From positions 1-39,244 of the forward strand of contig NZ_CAJXIV010000031.1 in NCBI RefSeq assembly GCF_913054185.1: a stretch of 39,244 nt of DNA, read 5' to 3'. The notes under the pieces are model-generated. The model made no database searches, was not told where the DNA came from, and was given only the letters and a program-made list of their open reading frames with translations. The stretch's first letter is position 1, and the number at the start of each line of letters is the position of its first letter. The DNA comes from an uncultured Shimia sp. GTDB lineage: Bacteria > Pseudomonadota > Alphaproteobacteria > Rhodobacterales > Rhodobacteraceae. Of the stretch, positions 7,054 through 15,585 are shown piece by piece. Position numbers and translations under genes: made by a program.

Positions 7054-8373
7054 GTGTCAACATTCGAGCAGCTGGGCCTGTCGCCCACTATTCTAAAAGG
7101 CTTGGAAAAAGCCGGTTTTGACAAACCAACCCCTATTCAGGAGAAAGCCATTCCTTTGGCGCTGGATGGGCACGACATCATGGGGCTGGCACAGACCGGC
7201 ACAGGTAAATCGCTGGCGTTTGGCCTGCCAATGATGGATCGGCTTTTGGCGACGCCAGGGCGTCCTATGCCAAAATCCGTAAAAGCGCTGGTGCTGGCAC
7301 CAACGCGTGAGTTGGTCAATCAGATCGCTGAAAACCTGCGCCCGATGGTGCAGGGCACGCCGATGAAGGTCATGACCGTGGTTGGTGGGCAATCCATCAA
7401 TCGCCAAATTGGCATGCTGAAGCGTGGCTGTGACATTTTGGTGGCCACGCCGGGTCGCCTTATTGATCTGTTGGATCGCCGCGAAATTGACCTGTCCACG
7501 GTTGGCTATCTGGTGCTGGACGAAGCAGACCAGATGTTGGACATGGGCTTCATTCACAGCCTGCGCAAAATTGCGCCGCACCTGGGCACTCCACGTCAAA
7601 CCATGCTGTTTTCCGCAACCATGCCCAAGCAGATGAATGAGCTGAGCGGGAGTTACCTGACCAACCCGAAGCGGGTGGAATGTGCCCCTCCCGGCAAGAC
7701 CGCGGATAAGATCACGCAGTCGGTTGAGTTCCACGAAAAAGGCGAGAAGCGCACGCGTTTGCGCGAAATCTTGACGGAAAACAAAGATGCAACCACGCTG
7801 ATTTTCTCACGCACCAAACACGGTGCGGAGCGGATGATGAAGCAGTTGGTTGCCGAAGGCTTCAATGCGGCCTCGATCCACGGCAACAAAAGCCAAGGTC
7901 AGCGTGATCGGGCCATCAAGGCATTCCGTGAGGGCGACATTACCATTCTTGTGGCCACCGATGTTGCGGCGCGCGGCATTGATATTCCGGCTATCTCGCT
8001 GGTGATCAACTTTGACCTGCCCAATGTTGCGGAAAGCTATGTGCACCGTATTGGCCGCACCGCGCGCGCGGGGCGTGATGGGCAGGCAATTTCTTTCTGT
8101 GCGTCGGATGAGCGGGATTATCTGAAGGATATTGAAAAGCTGATTGGCCGTAAGTTTGACCGGCCGGATTGGGAACCTTCTGAAGGCAGCAAGCAATATG
8201 CGCGGGACGCGCGGGCTGCTGCTGGTCAGGGGCAGAAATCCCGTGGTCGTGGTGGAGCAAACGCTGGTGGTAAACCGGGTGGCAAGCCAGGTGGCAATGC
8301 CGGTGGGAACGCCGGTGGCAAACCTGGGGCAGGGCGTCGCCGGCGCAATCGGCCGCGTAAGTCTGCCGCATAA
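7054..8373 (+). CDS. DEAD-box ATP-dependent RNA helicase (RhlE type)
   Basis: A 439-residue RNA helicase that unwinds RNA using ATP, in ribosome assembly or RNA turnover. Motifs in order: Q motif (GFDKPTPIQ), I (AQTGTGKS), Ia (APTRELVNQ), Ib (TPGRL), II (DEAD), III (SATMP), IV (LIFSRTKHG), V (ATDVAARGID), VI (HRIGRTARAGR). The C-terminal tail is low-complexity, with Gly-Gly-Lys-Pro and Gly-Gly-Asn-Ala repeats ending in an Arg-rich basic patch, typical of RNA-binding tails. GTG at 7054 is chosen because AAAGGA lies 7 nt upstream and VSTFEQLGLSPTILKGL is the family N-terminus; the longer frame from 6952 has no such support. Confidence 0.93.
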   Translation: MSTFEQLGLSPTILKGLEKAGFDKPTPIQEKAIPLALDGHDIMGLAQTGTGKSLAFGLPMMDRLLATPGRPMPKSVKALVLAPTRELVNQIAENLRPMVQGTPMKVMTVVGGQSINRQIGMLKRGCDILVATPGRLIDLLDRREIDLSTVGYLVLDEADQMLDMGFIHSLRKIAPHLGTPRQTMLFSATMPKQMNELSGSYLTNPKRVECAPPGKTADKITQSVEFHEKGEKRTRLREILTENKDATTLIFSRTKHGAERMMKQLVAEGFNAASIHGNKSQGQRDRAIKAFREGDITILVATDVAARGIDIPAISLVINFDLPNVAESYVHRIGRTARAGRDGQAISFCASDERDYLKDIEKLIGRKFDRPDWEPSEGSKQYARDARAAAGQGQKSRGRGGANAGGKPGGKPGGNAGGNAGGKPGAGRRRRNRPRKSAA

Positions 8374-8381
8374 AGCACAAT

Positions 8382-8423
8382 AAGAAACAGCCGCAGACGG
8401 AAATCTGCGGCTGTTTCTTTTTA
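8382..8423. terminator. Bidirectional terminator between helicase and aldehyde dehydrogenase
   Basis: A perfect 16-bp stem, AAGAAACAGCCGCAGA (8382-8397) with its complement (8404-8419), loop CGGAAA, has T-runs on both strands. It serves the two convergent genes. Confidence 0.93.
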
Positions 8424-8440
8424 AGGGTTTTGGGGCGACG

Positions 8441-9868
8441 TTACGCCATTGGCACGCCGCTGATGGATTTGGTTTCGCAGAACTCTTCCAAGCCCCAGGT
8501 GCCGCCTTCGCGACCGTTGCCGGATTGGCCGTATCCACCAAATGGCGAGCCATTGATGCGCGACACACCATTGGTTTCCACCATGCCAGACCGCACCTGA
8601 CGGGCAACGCGCAGGCGTTTTTCGTCGTCTTGTGTCTGGATGTAGTTGGTCAGGCCATACACCGTGTCATTGGCCATTTGCACGGCTTGCTCTTCGCTTT
8701 CAAACGGCGTGATGGCCAGTACCGGCCCGAAGATTTCTTCGCGGTAAATGGTCATATCCGGGGTCACATCCGCAAAAACGGTAGGGCGCACGAAGAAGCC
8801 TTTGTTCATGCCTTCCGGACGGCCCAAACCACCAGAGACCAAAGTGGCACCTTCTTTGATGCCGGTTTCGATCAGACCTTGGATTTTGTTGAACTGCAGC
8901 TCGGAAACCACAGGGCCGATGTGGCGGCCGGACTCGGTTGTGGCCCCAACTTGTGTGGCATCGGCTGCGGCTTTGGCCTGCTCGACGGCTTCAGCGTAGC
9001 GGCTGCTCTCGACCATCATGCGGGTGGGGGCGTTGCAGGATTGGCCAGAGTTTTGCATGCAGTGGATCACGCCACGTTTGACGGCTTTCTCATCTGCGTC
9101 GGCAAAGATGATGTTGGCGCCCTTGCCACCCAGCTCAAGGCTAACACGCTTAAGTGTATCCGCGGCGGCTTTGGAGATGGCGATGCCTGCGCGGGTGGAA
9201 CCGGTGAAGGAGACCATGTCCACGTCCGGGTGTGCGGACAGCTGGGAGCCAACCCCCACACCGTCACCATTGACCATGTTGAAGACGCCTGCCGGGAAGC
9301 CGGCTTCGTCCATCATCTCGGTGAAGACAATGGAGGAGAGGGGGGCGACTTCGGATGGTTTCAGCACCATAGTGCAGCCAACGAGCAGTGCCGGAATGGC
9401 TTTCAGGAAGACCTGATTCATCGGCCAGTTCCAGGGTGTGATCATGGCGCAGACGCCAATGGGTTCTTTGCGCATGCGGTCCGAACCCATGGCATATTCG
9501 AACTCGAAGTTTTCAAGTGCTTCGAGGAACCCATCAAGGTGCCAAACACCGGCGCCCCATTGGCTGTTTTTGGCCAGATCGGTGGGTGCGCCCATTTCGA
9601 GCCGCATGGCTTCGGCCATGTCATCGCGGCGGGCCATGTAGACCTCACGCAGTTTTTTGACTAGCGCCACGCGCTCGTCGAGTGGGGTGTCAGCCCAAGC
9701 TGGGAAGGCGGCGCGCGCTGCCGCAACAGCGGCATCGGTGTCAGACTGGTCGCCGAGCGAAATGACAGCGCAGGTGTCTTCGGTGGCGGGGTCAATGACA
9801 GGCAGGTCATTGGCGGCAACAGGGTCGACCCATTGGCCGTTGATGTAGAATTGGCGTTTCTCGATCAT
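8441..9868 (-). CDS. Aldehyde dehydrogenase family protein
   Basis: A 475-residue NAD(P)+-dependent aldehyde dehydrogenase that oxidises an aldehyde to its acid. The oxyanion Asn is in the TPWNWP motif, the coenzyme motif FTGST is at about 221-225, the general-base Glu is E245 in LELGGKGAN, and the catalytic Cys is C278 in NSGQSCNAPTR. The SCNAPTR context resembles the ALDH subfamily that includes bacterial betaine- and amino-aldehyde-like enzymes; the substrate is not known. The ATG at 9866-9868 follows GAGAGGGAG by 8 nt; a GTG three codons earlier is too close to that site. A 16-bp palindrome about 85 bp upstream shares a 15-mer with the promoter of the class III aminotransferase, so this enzyme may oxidise the aldehyde that transaminase makes. 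Confidence 0.92.
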   Translation of the reverse strand: MIEKRQFYINGQWVDPVAANDLPVIDPATEDTCAVISLGDQSDTDAAVAAARAAFPAWADTPLDERVALVKKLREVYMARRDDMAEAMRLEMGAPTDLAKNSQWGAGVWHLDGFLEALENFEFEYAMGSDRMRKEPIGVCAMITPWNWPMNQVFLKAIPALLVGCTMVLKPSEVAPLSSIVFTEMMDEAGFPAGVFNMVNGDGVGVGSQLSAHPDVDMVSFTGSTRAGIAISKAAADTLKRVSLELGGKGANIIFADADEKAVKRGVIHCMQNSGQSCNAPTRMMVESSRYAEAVEQAKAAADATQVGATTESGRHIGPVVSELQFNKIQGLIETGIKEGATLVSGGLGRPEGMNKGFFVRPTVFADVTPDMTIYREEIFGPVLAITPFESEEQAVQMANDTVYGLTNYIQTQDDEKRLRVARQVRSGMVETNGVSRINGSPFGGYGQSGNGREGGTWGLEEFCETKSISGVPMA

Positions 9869-9950
9869 GGTGTTCACTCCCTCTCGATCTTGGCGTCACT
9901 GTGCGCGGCAAAACAGGGGGCCGCAAGTGGGCGCGACGCGCGGTCACAAG

Positions 9951-9966
9951 TAATTTGATCAAATTA
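9951..9966. promoter_or_regulatory. 16-bp palindromic operator, ALDH/peroxiredoxin intergenic
   Basis: TAATTTGATCAAATTA is a perfect palindrome. Its bases 9953-9967 (ATTTGATCAAATTAT) recur identically at 24059-24073, upstream of the class III aminotransferase. It lies between the divergent aldehyde dehydrogenase and peroxiredoxin genes. Confidence 0.6.
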
Positions 9967-10017
9967 TTTCTTCGGGTAAAGGGGTGGTGTTCAAAAAAGA
10001 CAGATGTAGTCTGCGGA

Positions 10018-10034
10018 CAGTCGTTTTGCGACTG
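10018..10034. repeat. Short inverted repeat upstream of peroxiredoxin
   Basis: CAGTCG (10018-10023) and CGACTG (10029-10034) form a 6-bp inverted repeat around TTTTG, about 90 bp before the peroxiredoxin start. It could be an operator or an RNA hairpin; nothing more can be said. Confidence 0.3.
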
Positions 10035-10124
10035 AGAACTGTTTTTACATCCCGCCCCACCCGCGAGAATTGTCTCGCCTGACGTTGGCAAGGCAGGATG
10101 CGACCCACAGAGAGGGAGAAACCC

Positions 10125-10778
10125 ATGGGCTTGCGAATCAATGATGTTGTGCCAAATTTCACCGCAGAGACGGATCAGGGCACGATCACTTTTCACGACT
10201 GGATTGGCGACAGCTGGGCCATCCTATTCTCTCACCCCAAAGACTTCACGCCGGTTTGTACCACTGAGTTTGGTGCCGTCGCTCAGCTTGCCGATGAGTG
10301 GCAGAAGCGCAGCACCAAGGTGATCGGCGTGTCCGTAGACGGCGTGGAAGATCACAAAGGCTGGAAAAAAGACATCGAGGCTTATGCGGGCACTGGCGCG
10401 GGGTTCCCGATCATTGCTGACGACGGTTTGGCGGTGTCCAAAGCCTTCGACATGCTGCCGGCAGAGGCCTATCTGCCGGACGGTCGCACACCTGCAGACA
10501 GCGCAACTGTGCGCTCCGTTTTCATCATTGGGCCGGACAAACAACTGAAGCTGTCGATGACCTATCCAATGAACGTAGGGCGGAATTTTGCTGAGGTTCT
10601 GCGCGCACTGGATGGCTTGCAGACCGCTTCCAAAGAAAACGTTGCCACCCCGGCGAACTGGACCCCAGGCGGCGATGTGGTGATCCCTGTTGCGGTGAGC
10701 GACGCGGACGCAAAAGCCAAATACGGGGAGTTCACAACGCATTTCCCATACCTGCGCACCACCAAGCTGCCAGGCTAA
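10125..10778 (+). CDS. 1-Cys peroxiredoxin (Prx6-type)
   Basis: A 217-residue thiol peroxidase that reduces hydrogen peroxide and organic peroxides. The peroxidatic Cys lies in HPKDFTPVCTTEFGAV (about residue 46) and the conserved Arg is in ADSATVRSVFIIGPD. The C-terminal region with TPGGDVVIPVAVSD is the long extension of the Prx6/AhpC-TSA 1-Cys group. I see no resolving Cys of the 2-Cys type. The ATG at 10125 follows AGAGGGAG; an in-frame ATG at 10098 is less well placed. It is divergent from the aldehyde dehydrogenase and has its own terminator. Confidence 0.92.
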   Translation: MGLRINDVVPNFTAETDQGTITFHDWIGDSWAILFSHPKDFTPVCTTEFGAVAQLADEWQKRSTKVIGVSVDGVEDHKGWKKDIEAYAGTGAGFPIIADDGLAVSKAFDMLPAEAYLPDGRTPADSATVRSVFIIGPDKQLKLSMTYPMNVGRNFAEVLRALDGLQTASKENVATPANWTPGGDVVIPVAVSDADAKAKYGEFTTHFPYLRTTKLPG

Positions 10779-10809
10779 GTCGGGCAACTTCGACCCTAAG
10801 AGTTGGAAG

Positions 10810-10837
10810 GCGCGCCGCGGTATCGGCGCGCTTTTTT
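10810..10837 (+). terminator. Terminator after peroxiredoxin
   Basis: GCGCGCCG (10810-10817) pairs with CGGCGCGC (10824-10831), loop CGGTAT, followed by six T. Confidence 0.92.
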
Positions 10838-10946
10838 GTTGGGATAGCTGCCTAATCTTGATCTGACGCCGGGTAATTTTTCCGCGCGAACTATTTGGCC
10901 TGAAGAGTTAAGCGGCTGGAAACTGTTTTGTTCGAAGAAGAGCAGG

Positions 10947-11258
10947 ATGACCCAACGTGCGCAATATCTCCCGGCGATTCTCGCTGTTGTCTTTTGCCTG
11001 ACCGTGACTCCGGTTTTGGCAATTGTCAGCGCGCCTGTGAAAGCAGGCGGGCCGGTTTTGGTTGTCGCGCGCCCTGGGACAGATCTGACAGACCTGATCG
11101 AAACCTCTGGCGGCCAAGTGGTGGGGGTAACACGCGCCCCGCTGGCGGTCATGGGATGGTCAGAAGACGATGCATTTGAACAGAGACTGAAACGAAACGG
11201 AGCATGGGCCATTTTGGACGGCGAAGCGCTGGCCTGGCTGTGTGGAGAGACGACATGA
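10947..11258 (+). CDS. Small exported protein coupled to a chemoreceptor gene
   Basis: A 103-residue protein that I do not recognise. Residues about 7-27 form a hydrophobic signal sequence or membrane anchor (YLPAILAVVFCLTVTPVLAI). The rest looks like a small alpha/beta domain, with strands such as GPVLVVARPG and GGQVVGV and a C-terminal segment GAWAILDGEALAWLC. It ends in ATGA overlapping the chemoreceptor start, so the two are translationally coupled and probably act together. It could be a periplasmic or membrane partner of a receptor that lacks a sensor domain of its own; that role is inference only. AGAGCAGG precedes the ATG. Confidence 0.7.
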   Translation: MTQRAQYLPAILAVVFCLTVTPVLAIVSAPVKAGGPVLVVARPGTDLTDLIETSGGQVVGVTRAPLAVMGWSEDDAFEQRLKRNGAWAILDGEALAWLCGETT

Positions 11259-12844
11259 CTGATGATCTGAAATTGACAAAGGCCCGTCAGACGGGCGTGA
11301 AAGTTTTGGCCATTGTGGCAGCCGTGTTGGGCGCTACTGCCGCAGCGATTGCCTTTATGCGGGGCGGACAAGTTGTGATGATTGGCATGTCCGCAGGTGT
11401 TTTTGCGGGGCTGGCGTTTTATGCGTTCCAGCTGGGCGCCACCTTGGCGGCACGCTTGAGTGTGACCGTGGCTGTGATTGGTCAAATCGCTGTGATTCTG
11501 GCCGCCATGGCTGGTCATGCGTGGCAGCTGGATGTGCATATGGTGTTTTTTGCGGCCCTGGCGATGCTCACGTTGATGACTTGTCCGGCGTCTCTGCTGG
11601 TTGGGGCGGGCGTGACCGCTGTACACCACTTGGTGCTGACCTTCTTTTGGCCTGCGATGGTGTACCCGTCTGTGGATCTGATGGAGAATATTGGCCGCAC
11701 CGTGCTGCACGCGGTTGTTGTGATCGCGGAGACCGGCATTTTGCTGACCTCAGTCATGACCACGCTGCGCCAGATGAACGAACGTAACAAAGAGCAAGCG
11801 GTGTTGTCGGAAACGATGGAAGCACTGAAGGTCGAAAAAACCGGTATCGAGGGGCGTCAGCAGGCACAGGCCGAGGTGGTGAACACCCTGCATGAGCGTT
11901 TGACACGTATTGCGGGCGGCAACCTGGATGCCACCATCAACCATACGTTTGATGCGAGCTATGAGGCGCTGCGCAAGAGCTTTAACGATGCGGTGTCTTC
12001 ACTGAGTGGGATCATCACGTCGGTGACCTCTGTGTCCAGTCAGATTGAAGTGGACAGCCGAGAGTTGGCTGAAGTGTCCAACAGTGTGGCCCATAGCACC
12101 GAGAAACAAGCGAGTGCGTTGCAAGGGGTGACCGATGCGGTGGAGCAGATAGCCGATGCCATGAACGGCGCGGTTGAGAAAGCCAAATCTACACAGGAGC
12201 GGTTTGACAACACTCGCAACATGACCAGCAACGGTGCGGAAGTGGTGCGTCAGGCCGTGAGTACAATGGATGAGATTGAGGCGTCTTCTTCGCAGATCGA
12301 TCACGTGGTGACTTTGATCGAGGATATCGCCTTTCAGACCAACTTGTTGGCGTTGAACGCCGGTGTGGAAGCGGCGCGGGCTGGTGAAGCCGGCGCGGGG
12401 TTTGCAATTGTGGCCTCTGAGGTGCGGGAATTGGCGCATCGATCCGCGGAAGCAGCCCAGAATATCAACACACTGATTTCCGAGAGCAACGGGCATGTGA
12501 CCAATGGGGTGGCGCTGGTGCGTCAAGTTGGGGATGCGCTTGAGGCGATCCTTGGGGATGTGAACCAAGTGTCGGGCAATGTGGCTGAAATCTCGGATGT
12601 GTCCAGCGTGCAGGCGCAGTCGGTTGAGAAGATCCGCGGCAGCATGCAGACCATTGGCGGTGCAACGCAGGCCAATGCCGCGCGGGCTGAAGAGGCCTCG
12701 GCTGCCACTTCTAGCCTCGACCGGGCTGTCGATCAGCTGGTTGATGTGCTCGGCGGGTTTAGTGTCGCGGCCAAAACCGCGGAAACCGGCGCCGTAGAGA
12801 TGTTTGACGAAGACGGTGACGATGATCGCTGGGCCGCCGCCTGA
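11255..12844 (+). CDS. Methyl-accepting chemotaxis protein, polytopic
   Basis: A 529-residue chemoreceptor. The first 180 or so residues hold several hydrophobic membrane segments without a sizeable periplasmic loop, so any signal is sensed in the membrane or through a partner. A coiled-coil linker and possible HAMP-like stretch (LHERLTRIAGGNLDATINH) follow, then the signalling domain with the conserved tip FQTNLLALNAGVEAARAGEAG and FAIVASEVRELAHRSAEAA. The tail is acidic (FDEDGDDDRWAAA). The start is the ATG at 11255 inside the ATGA overlap with the preceding gene. It would pass signals to CheA/CheW, which are not in the window. Confidence 0.92.
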   Translation: MTDDLKLTKARQTGVKVLAIVAAVLGATAAAIAFMRGGQVVMIGMSAGVFAGLAFYAFQLGATLAARLSVTVAVIGQIAVILAAMAGHAWQLDVHMVFFAALAMLTLMTCPASLLVGAGVTAVHHLVLTFFWPAMVYPSVDLMENIGRTVLHAVVVIAETGILLTSVMTTLRQMNERNKEQAVLSETMEALKVEKTGIEGRQQAQAEVVNTLHERLTRIAGGNLDATINHTFDASYEALRKSFNDAVSSLSGIITSVTSVSSQIEVDSRELAEVSNSVAHSTEKQASALQGVTDAVEQIADAMNGAVEKAKSTQERFDNTRNMTSNGAEVVRQAVSTMDEIEASSSQIDHVVTLIEDIAFQTNLLALNAGVEAARAGEAGAGFAIVASEVRELAHRSAEAAQNINTLISESNGHVTNGVALVRQVGDALEAILGDVNQVSGNVAEISDVSSVQAQSVEKIRGSMQTIGGATQANAARAEEASAATSSLDRAVDQLVDVLGGFSVAAKTAETGAVEMFDEDGDDDRWAAA

Positions 12845-12865
12845 CGTATTGACTGAGGCCAAATG

Positions 12866-12897
12866 AAAAGCGCCGGTGAGAAGTCACCGGCGCTTTT
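12866..12897. terminator. Bidirectional terminator between chemoreceptor and ALDH16
   Basis: A perfect 14-bp stem, AAAAGCGCCGGTGA (12866-12879) with its complement (12884-12897), loop GAAG, has T-rich flanks on both strands between convergent genes. Confidence 0.93.
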
Positions 12898-12924
12898 GTT
12901 TTGTTTTGTTTGGGTGTTTGGGGT

Positions 12925-15270
12925 TTATTCGCCGTAAGGCACCCAGATGTTTTTGACTTCTGTGGATGCCTGCAAGAACGCGCGGCCTTCGCCTTCTGCG
13001 CCCATCCAGTCCCGTGCCAAACCGTTGTTGACCCAGGTGCGCTTGAGATTGCCCGCGCTGGCACGTTCGATCTCTGCGGAGACATCAGTGGACGAGAACG
13101 ACCAAACCGCATCCACATCGAGGTGGCTCGCCAGTGGGGCCGCCAGCTCCGCGTGGGAGCCTGTGAGGATGTTGACCACACCACCAGGCACGTCTGAGGT
13201 GTCCAGAACTTGATAGAAATCGGTGGCGGCCAGTGGGAAGGCTTCTGAGGCCACCAGCACCGCGCGGTTGCCCATCGCAATGGCTGGCGCCATGGCGGAG
13301 ATCAGTCCCAGGAGCGGCGCGTCGTCGGCGCAAAGCGCGCCAATCACACCCACTGGTTCTTTCATGGCCAGCGCGACGCCACGAATGGGCACGCCATGCG
13401 CCTGACCGTCATATTTGTCAGCCCAGGCAGCGTAGGTGAAGAGGCGGCGGATTGAGGTTTCGACCTCTGCAGCGCCGGTCTTTCCGCCGGTCAGAAGGTT
13501 CACGCGGGTGGCAAACTCGTCTTTGCGGGCCGAGAGGTTTTCCGCGATGTAGTAGAGGATTTGCGCCCGTAGATGACCTGTGGTGCCGGACCAGCCTTTG
13601 GCGGCATGGGCGGCCTCAACGGCGTTTCGAACGTCTTTGCGGTTGGCAATGGGGACTTGGCCCAGAAGTGCGCCGGACTTGCCATAGATGTTCTGGCTGT
13701 AGCCACCATCAGGACGAGCTTGCTTGCCACCAACGTAGAGTTTTGGCGTGCGATCGAGCGGATCGGTCGGGCCTTTTTCACCGGTGAAGGCTTCGACAAG
13801 CTTAAGCGCCTTGGGCGCACCTTTGGGTTTGGTGTAAGCTGCCAGACCTTCCCAGCCACCTTCGCGGCCATAGCCGCTTTCGCGTACGCCGCCAAAGCCT
13901 GCAGCGGCGTCAAACAGGTTGGTCGCGTTGACCCAGACCACACCAGCCACGAGCTTGGGCGCGATGTCGAGCGCGAGGTTTACGTTCTCGGTCCAGAGTG
14001 TGGCGGCCAGGCCATAGCGAGTGTTGTTGGCCAGCGCGACCGCCTCCGATGGGGTGCGGAAGGTGGTGGAAACCAATACCGGGCCAAAGATTTCTTCTTG
14101 CATCAGCTTGGACGACGGAGCGAGGCCGGTGATCAGGGTTGGCGGGTAGAAACAGCCTTCAACAGGCATCTCGATCGGGGCGTGGTAGGTCTCGCCGTCG
14201 GTGTTACCTGCGACCATATCAGTGATGGCTTGCAGCTGAACCGGGTCGACTATCGCGCCGACGTCGATGCATTTGTCGAGCGGGTTGCCGATGCGCAGAC
14301 CGTCCATGCGGGTTCTGAGTTTGCGATAGAACGTCTCGGCAATGCCTTCCTGCACCAGAAGGCGGGAGCCCGCGCAGCAGACCTGGCCCTGGTTGAACCA
14401 GATCGCATCAACCAGACCTTCGATGGCGGAGTCGATGTCGGCATCTTCAAAGACGATGTAAGGCGACTTGCCGCCCAGTTCCAACGTGAGAGACTTGCCG
14501 GAGCCTGCGGTGGCTTCGCGGATGCGCTTGCCGACGTCAGTCGAGCCGGTGAACGCAACCTTGTTGATGTCCTCGTGGTTGGTGATCATCTCACCCACAG
14601 CACCATCGCCGGTGACGATGTTCACAACACCTGCTGGCAGGCCTGCCTGCTGACAGATGTCGGCAAAGGCCATGGCGGTGAGCGAGGTGTACTCAGCAGG
14701 TTTCAAAACCACGGTATTGCCCATGGCCAAGGCAGGCGCAACTTTCCATGCGAGCATCAGAAGTGGGAAGTTCCAAGGGATGATCTGGCCGCAGACACCC
14801 AGTGCCTGTGCGTTGGGCAGTTCGGCTTCCATGAGCTGTGCCATGCCGGCGTGGTAGTAGAAGTGGCGCTGCACCAGTGGAATGTCGATGTCGCGGCTTT
14901 CGCGAATTGGTTTGCCGTTGTCCAGCGTCTCCAGCACGGCAAACAGGCGGCTGTGTTTTTGCAGCAAACGTGCAATGGCGTAGAGGTATTTGGCGCGACC
15001 GTGGCCGCCGAGGCCTTCCCATTTGGGCTGAGCCTTGCGTGCGGCTGCCGCTGCGGCGTTGATCTCGTCCTGACTGGCCTGTGTCAAGTCAGCCAGAGTT
15101 TCGCCGTTGGCCGGGTTCTTGGACTGGAAGTCTTTGCGTGGTGTGGTCCACTCGCCGTCGATGAAATGGCCAAAGGCGGCGCCTTGATCGACAATCCAGG
15201 CAAGCGCATCAGCGGCACTTTCGGGGGCGGGGCCGTAATCCATGGTGTTAAAAATCTCTTTAACGGTCAT
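12925..15270 (-). CDS. ALDH16-type two-domain aldehyde dehydrogenase
   Basis: A 781-residue protein with two tandem ALDH domains. The N-terminal one (about 30-500) is complete: PWNFP, FTGST (240-244), general-base Glu E264 in LELGGKSP, and catalytic Cys C298 in NQGQVCCAGSR. The second (about 510-781) keeps the fold (PKLYVGGKQARP, GNRAVLVASEAFPLA) but has lost the Glu and Cys motifs. This matches ALDH16, whose bacterial members keep an active first domain while the second is structural. It is the last gene of a deoC operon, so acetaldehyde from deoxyribose-5-phosphate is a plausible substrate. The ATG at 15268-15270 follows AAGGGGA. Family assignment is firm, substrate inferred. Confidence 0.93.
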   Translation of the reverse strand: MTVKEIFNTMDYGPAPESAADALAWIVDQGAAFGHFIDGEWTTPRKDFQSKNPANGETLADLTQASQDEINAAAAAARKAQPKWEGLGGHGRAKYLYAIARLLQKHSRLFAVLETLDNGKPIRESRDIDIPLVQRHFYYHAGMAQLMEAELPNAQALGVCGQIIPWNFPLLMLAWKVAPALAMGNTVVLKPAEYTSLTAMAFADICQQAGLPAGVVNIVTGDGAVGEMITNHEDINKVAFTGSTDVGKRIREATAGSGKSLTLELGGKSPYIVFEDADIDSAIEGLVDAIWFNQGQVCCAGSRLLVQEGIAETFYRKLRTRMDGLRIGNPLDKCIDVGAIVDPVQLQAITDMVAGNTDGETYHAPIEMPVEGCFYPPTLITGLAPSSKLMQEEIFGPVLVSTTFRTPSEAVALANNTRYGLAATLWTENVNLALDIAPKLVAGVVWVNATNLFDAAAGFGGVRESGYGREGGWEGLAAYTKPKGAPKALKLVEAFTGEKGPTDPLDRTPKLYVGGKQARPDGGYSQNIYGKSGALLGQVPIANRKDVRNAVEAAHAAKGWSGTTGHLRAQILYYIAENLSARKDEFATRVNLLTGGKTGAAEVETSIRRLFTYAAWADKYDGQAHGVPIRGVALAMKEPVGVIGALCADDAPLLGLISAMAPAIAMGNRAVLVASEAFPLAATDFYQVLDTSDVPGGVVNILTGSHAELAAPLASHLDVDAVWSFSSTDVSAEIERASAGNLKRTWVNNGLARDWMGAEGEGRAFLQASTEVKNIWVPYGE

Positions 15271-15281
15271 TTGTCTTCCCC

Positions 15282-15575
15282 TTACGAGGTTATCTTGTGA
15301 AGCGCGGCCTGAAGATCTTCGGCGGGCACTGTTTCGCTGTGCAAAATGCCGGCCATAACAGCTTCGGCAATTTGGGCGGTGGATTTGTCGAGAAGGTCCG
15401 GCTGTGTGTGGGCGTATTCAAAAGCCTCTTGCAGGAAGTCTGCAAGCCGGGCCTCCAAATGGCCACCAGGCAGGTGCTCGTCGCAACGGGCGACCCACGT
15501 CCTTTGGGACCAGACCTTCATCCGTAGAAGGTACTGATCCGGAATGGGCGCGGAAGTGTCTGGGGCTGCGCTCAC
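15282..15575 (-). CDS. Conserved-looking 97-aa protein between deoC and ALDH16
   Basis: A small soluble protein with no signal or membrane segment and no family that I recognise. It looks mostly helical: an aromatic/basic segment (QYLLRMKVWSQRTWVARCDEHL) is followed by helices such as LEARLADFLQEAFEYAHTQPDLL and STAQIAEAVMAGILHSE. The GTG start at 15573-15575 follows AAGGA by 7 nt, and that site overlaps the deoC stop region, so translation is coupled to deoC. Eleven bases separate its stop from ALDH16. It could be an accessory or interaction protein of the two enzymes. That a real gene is here is likely; its function is unknown. Confidence 0.75.
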   Translation of the reverse strand: MSAAPDTSAPIPDQYLLRMKVWSQRTWVARCDEHLPGGHLEARLADFLQEAFEYAHTQPDLLDKSTAQIAEAVMAGILHSETVPAEDLQAALHKITS

Positions 15576-15585
15576 GGCTCTGTCC

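Noticed and set aside
8525..9664. A 379-codon plus-strand frame antisense to the aldehyde dehydrogenase
   Set aside because: It is His/Gly-rich nonsense typical of an antisense shadow; the minus-strand gene has all ALDH motifs.
13000..13740. Second ALDH domain of ALDH16 as a decayed separate gene fused by a lost stop codon
   Set aside because: Loss of catalytic residues in the second domain is a known feature of the ALDH16 family, so this is normal architecture rather than a recent fusion or pseudogene.
13573..15300. A 575-codon open frame on the plus strand, antisense to ALDH16
   Set aside because: ALDH16 and its neighbours account for the sequence with full motifs. The antisense frame has no ribosome-binding site or recognisable domain and is a by-product of GC-rich codon use.
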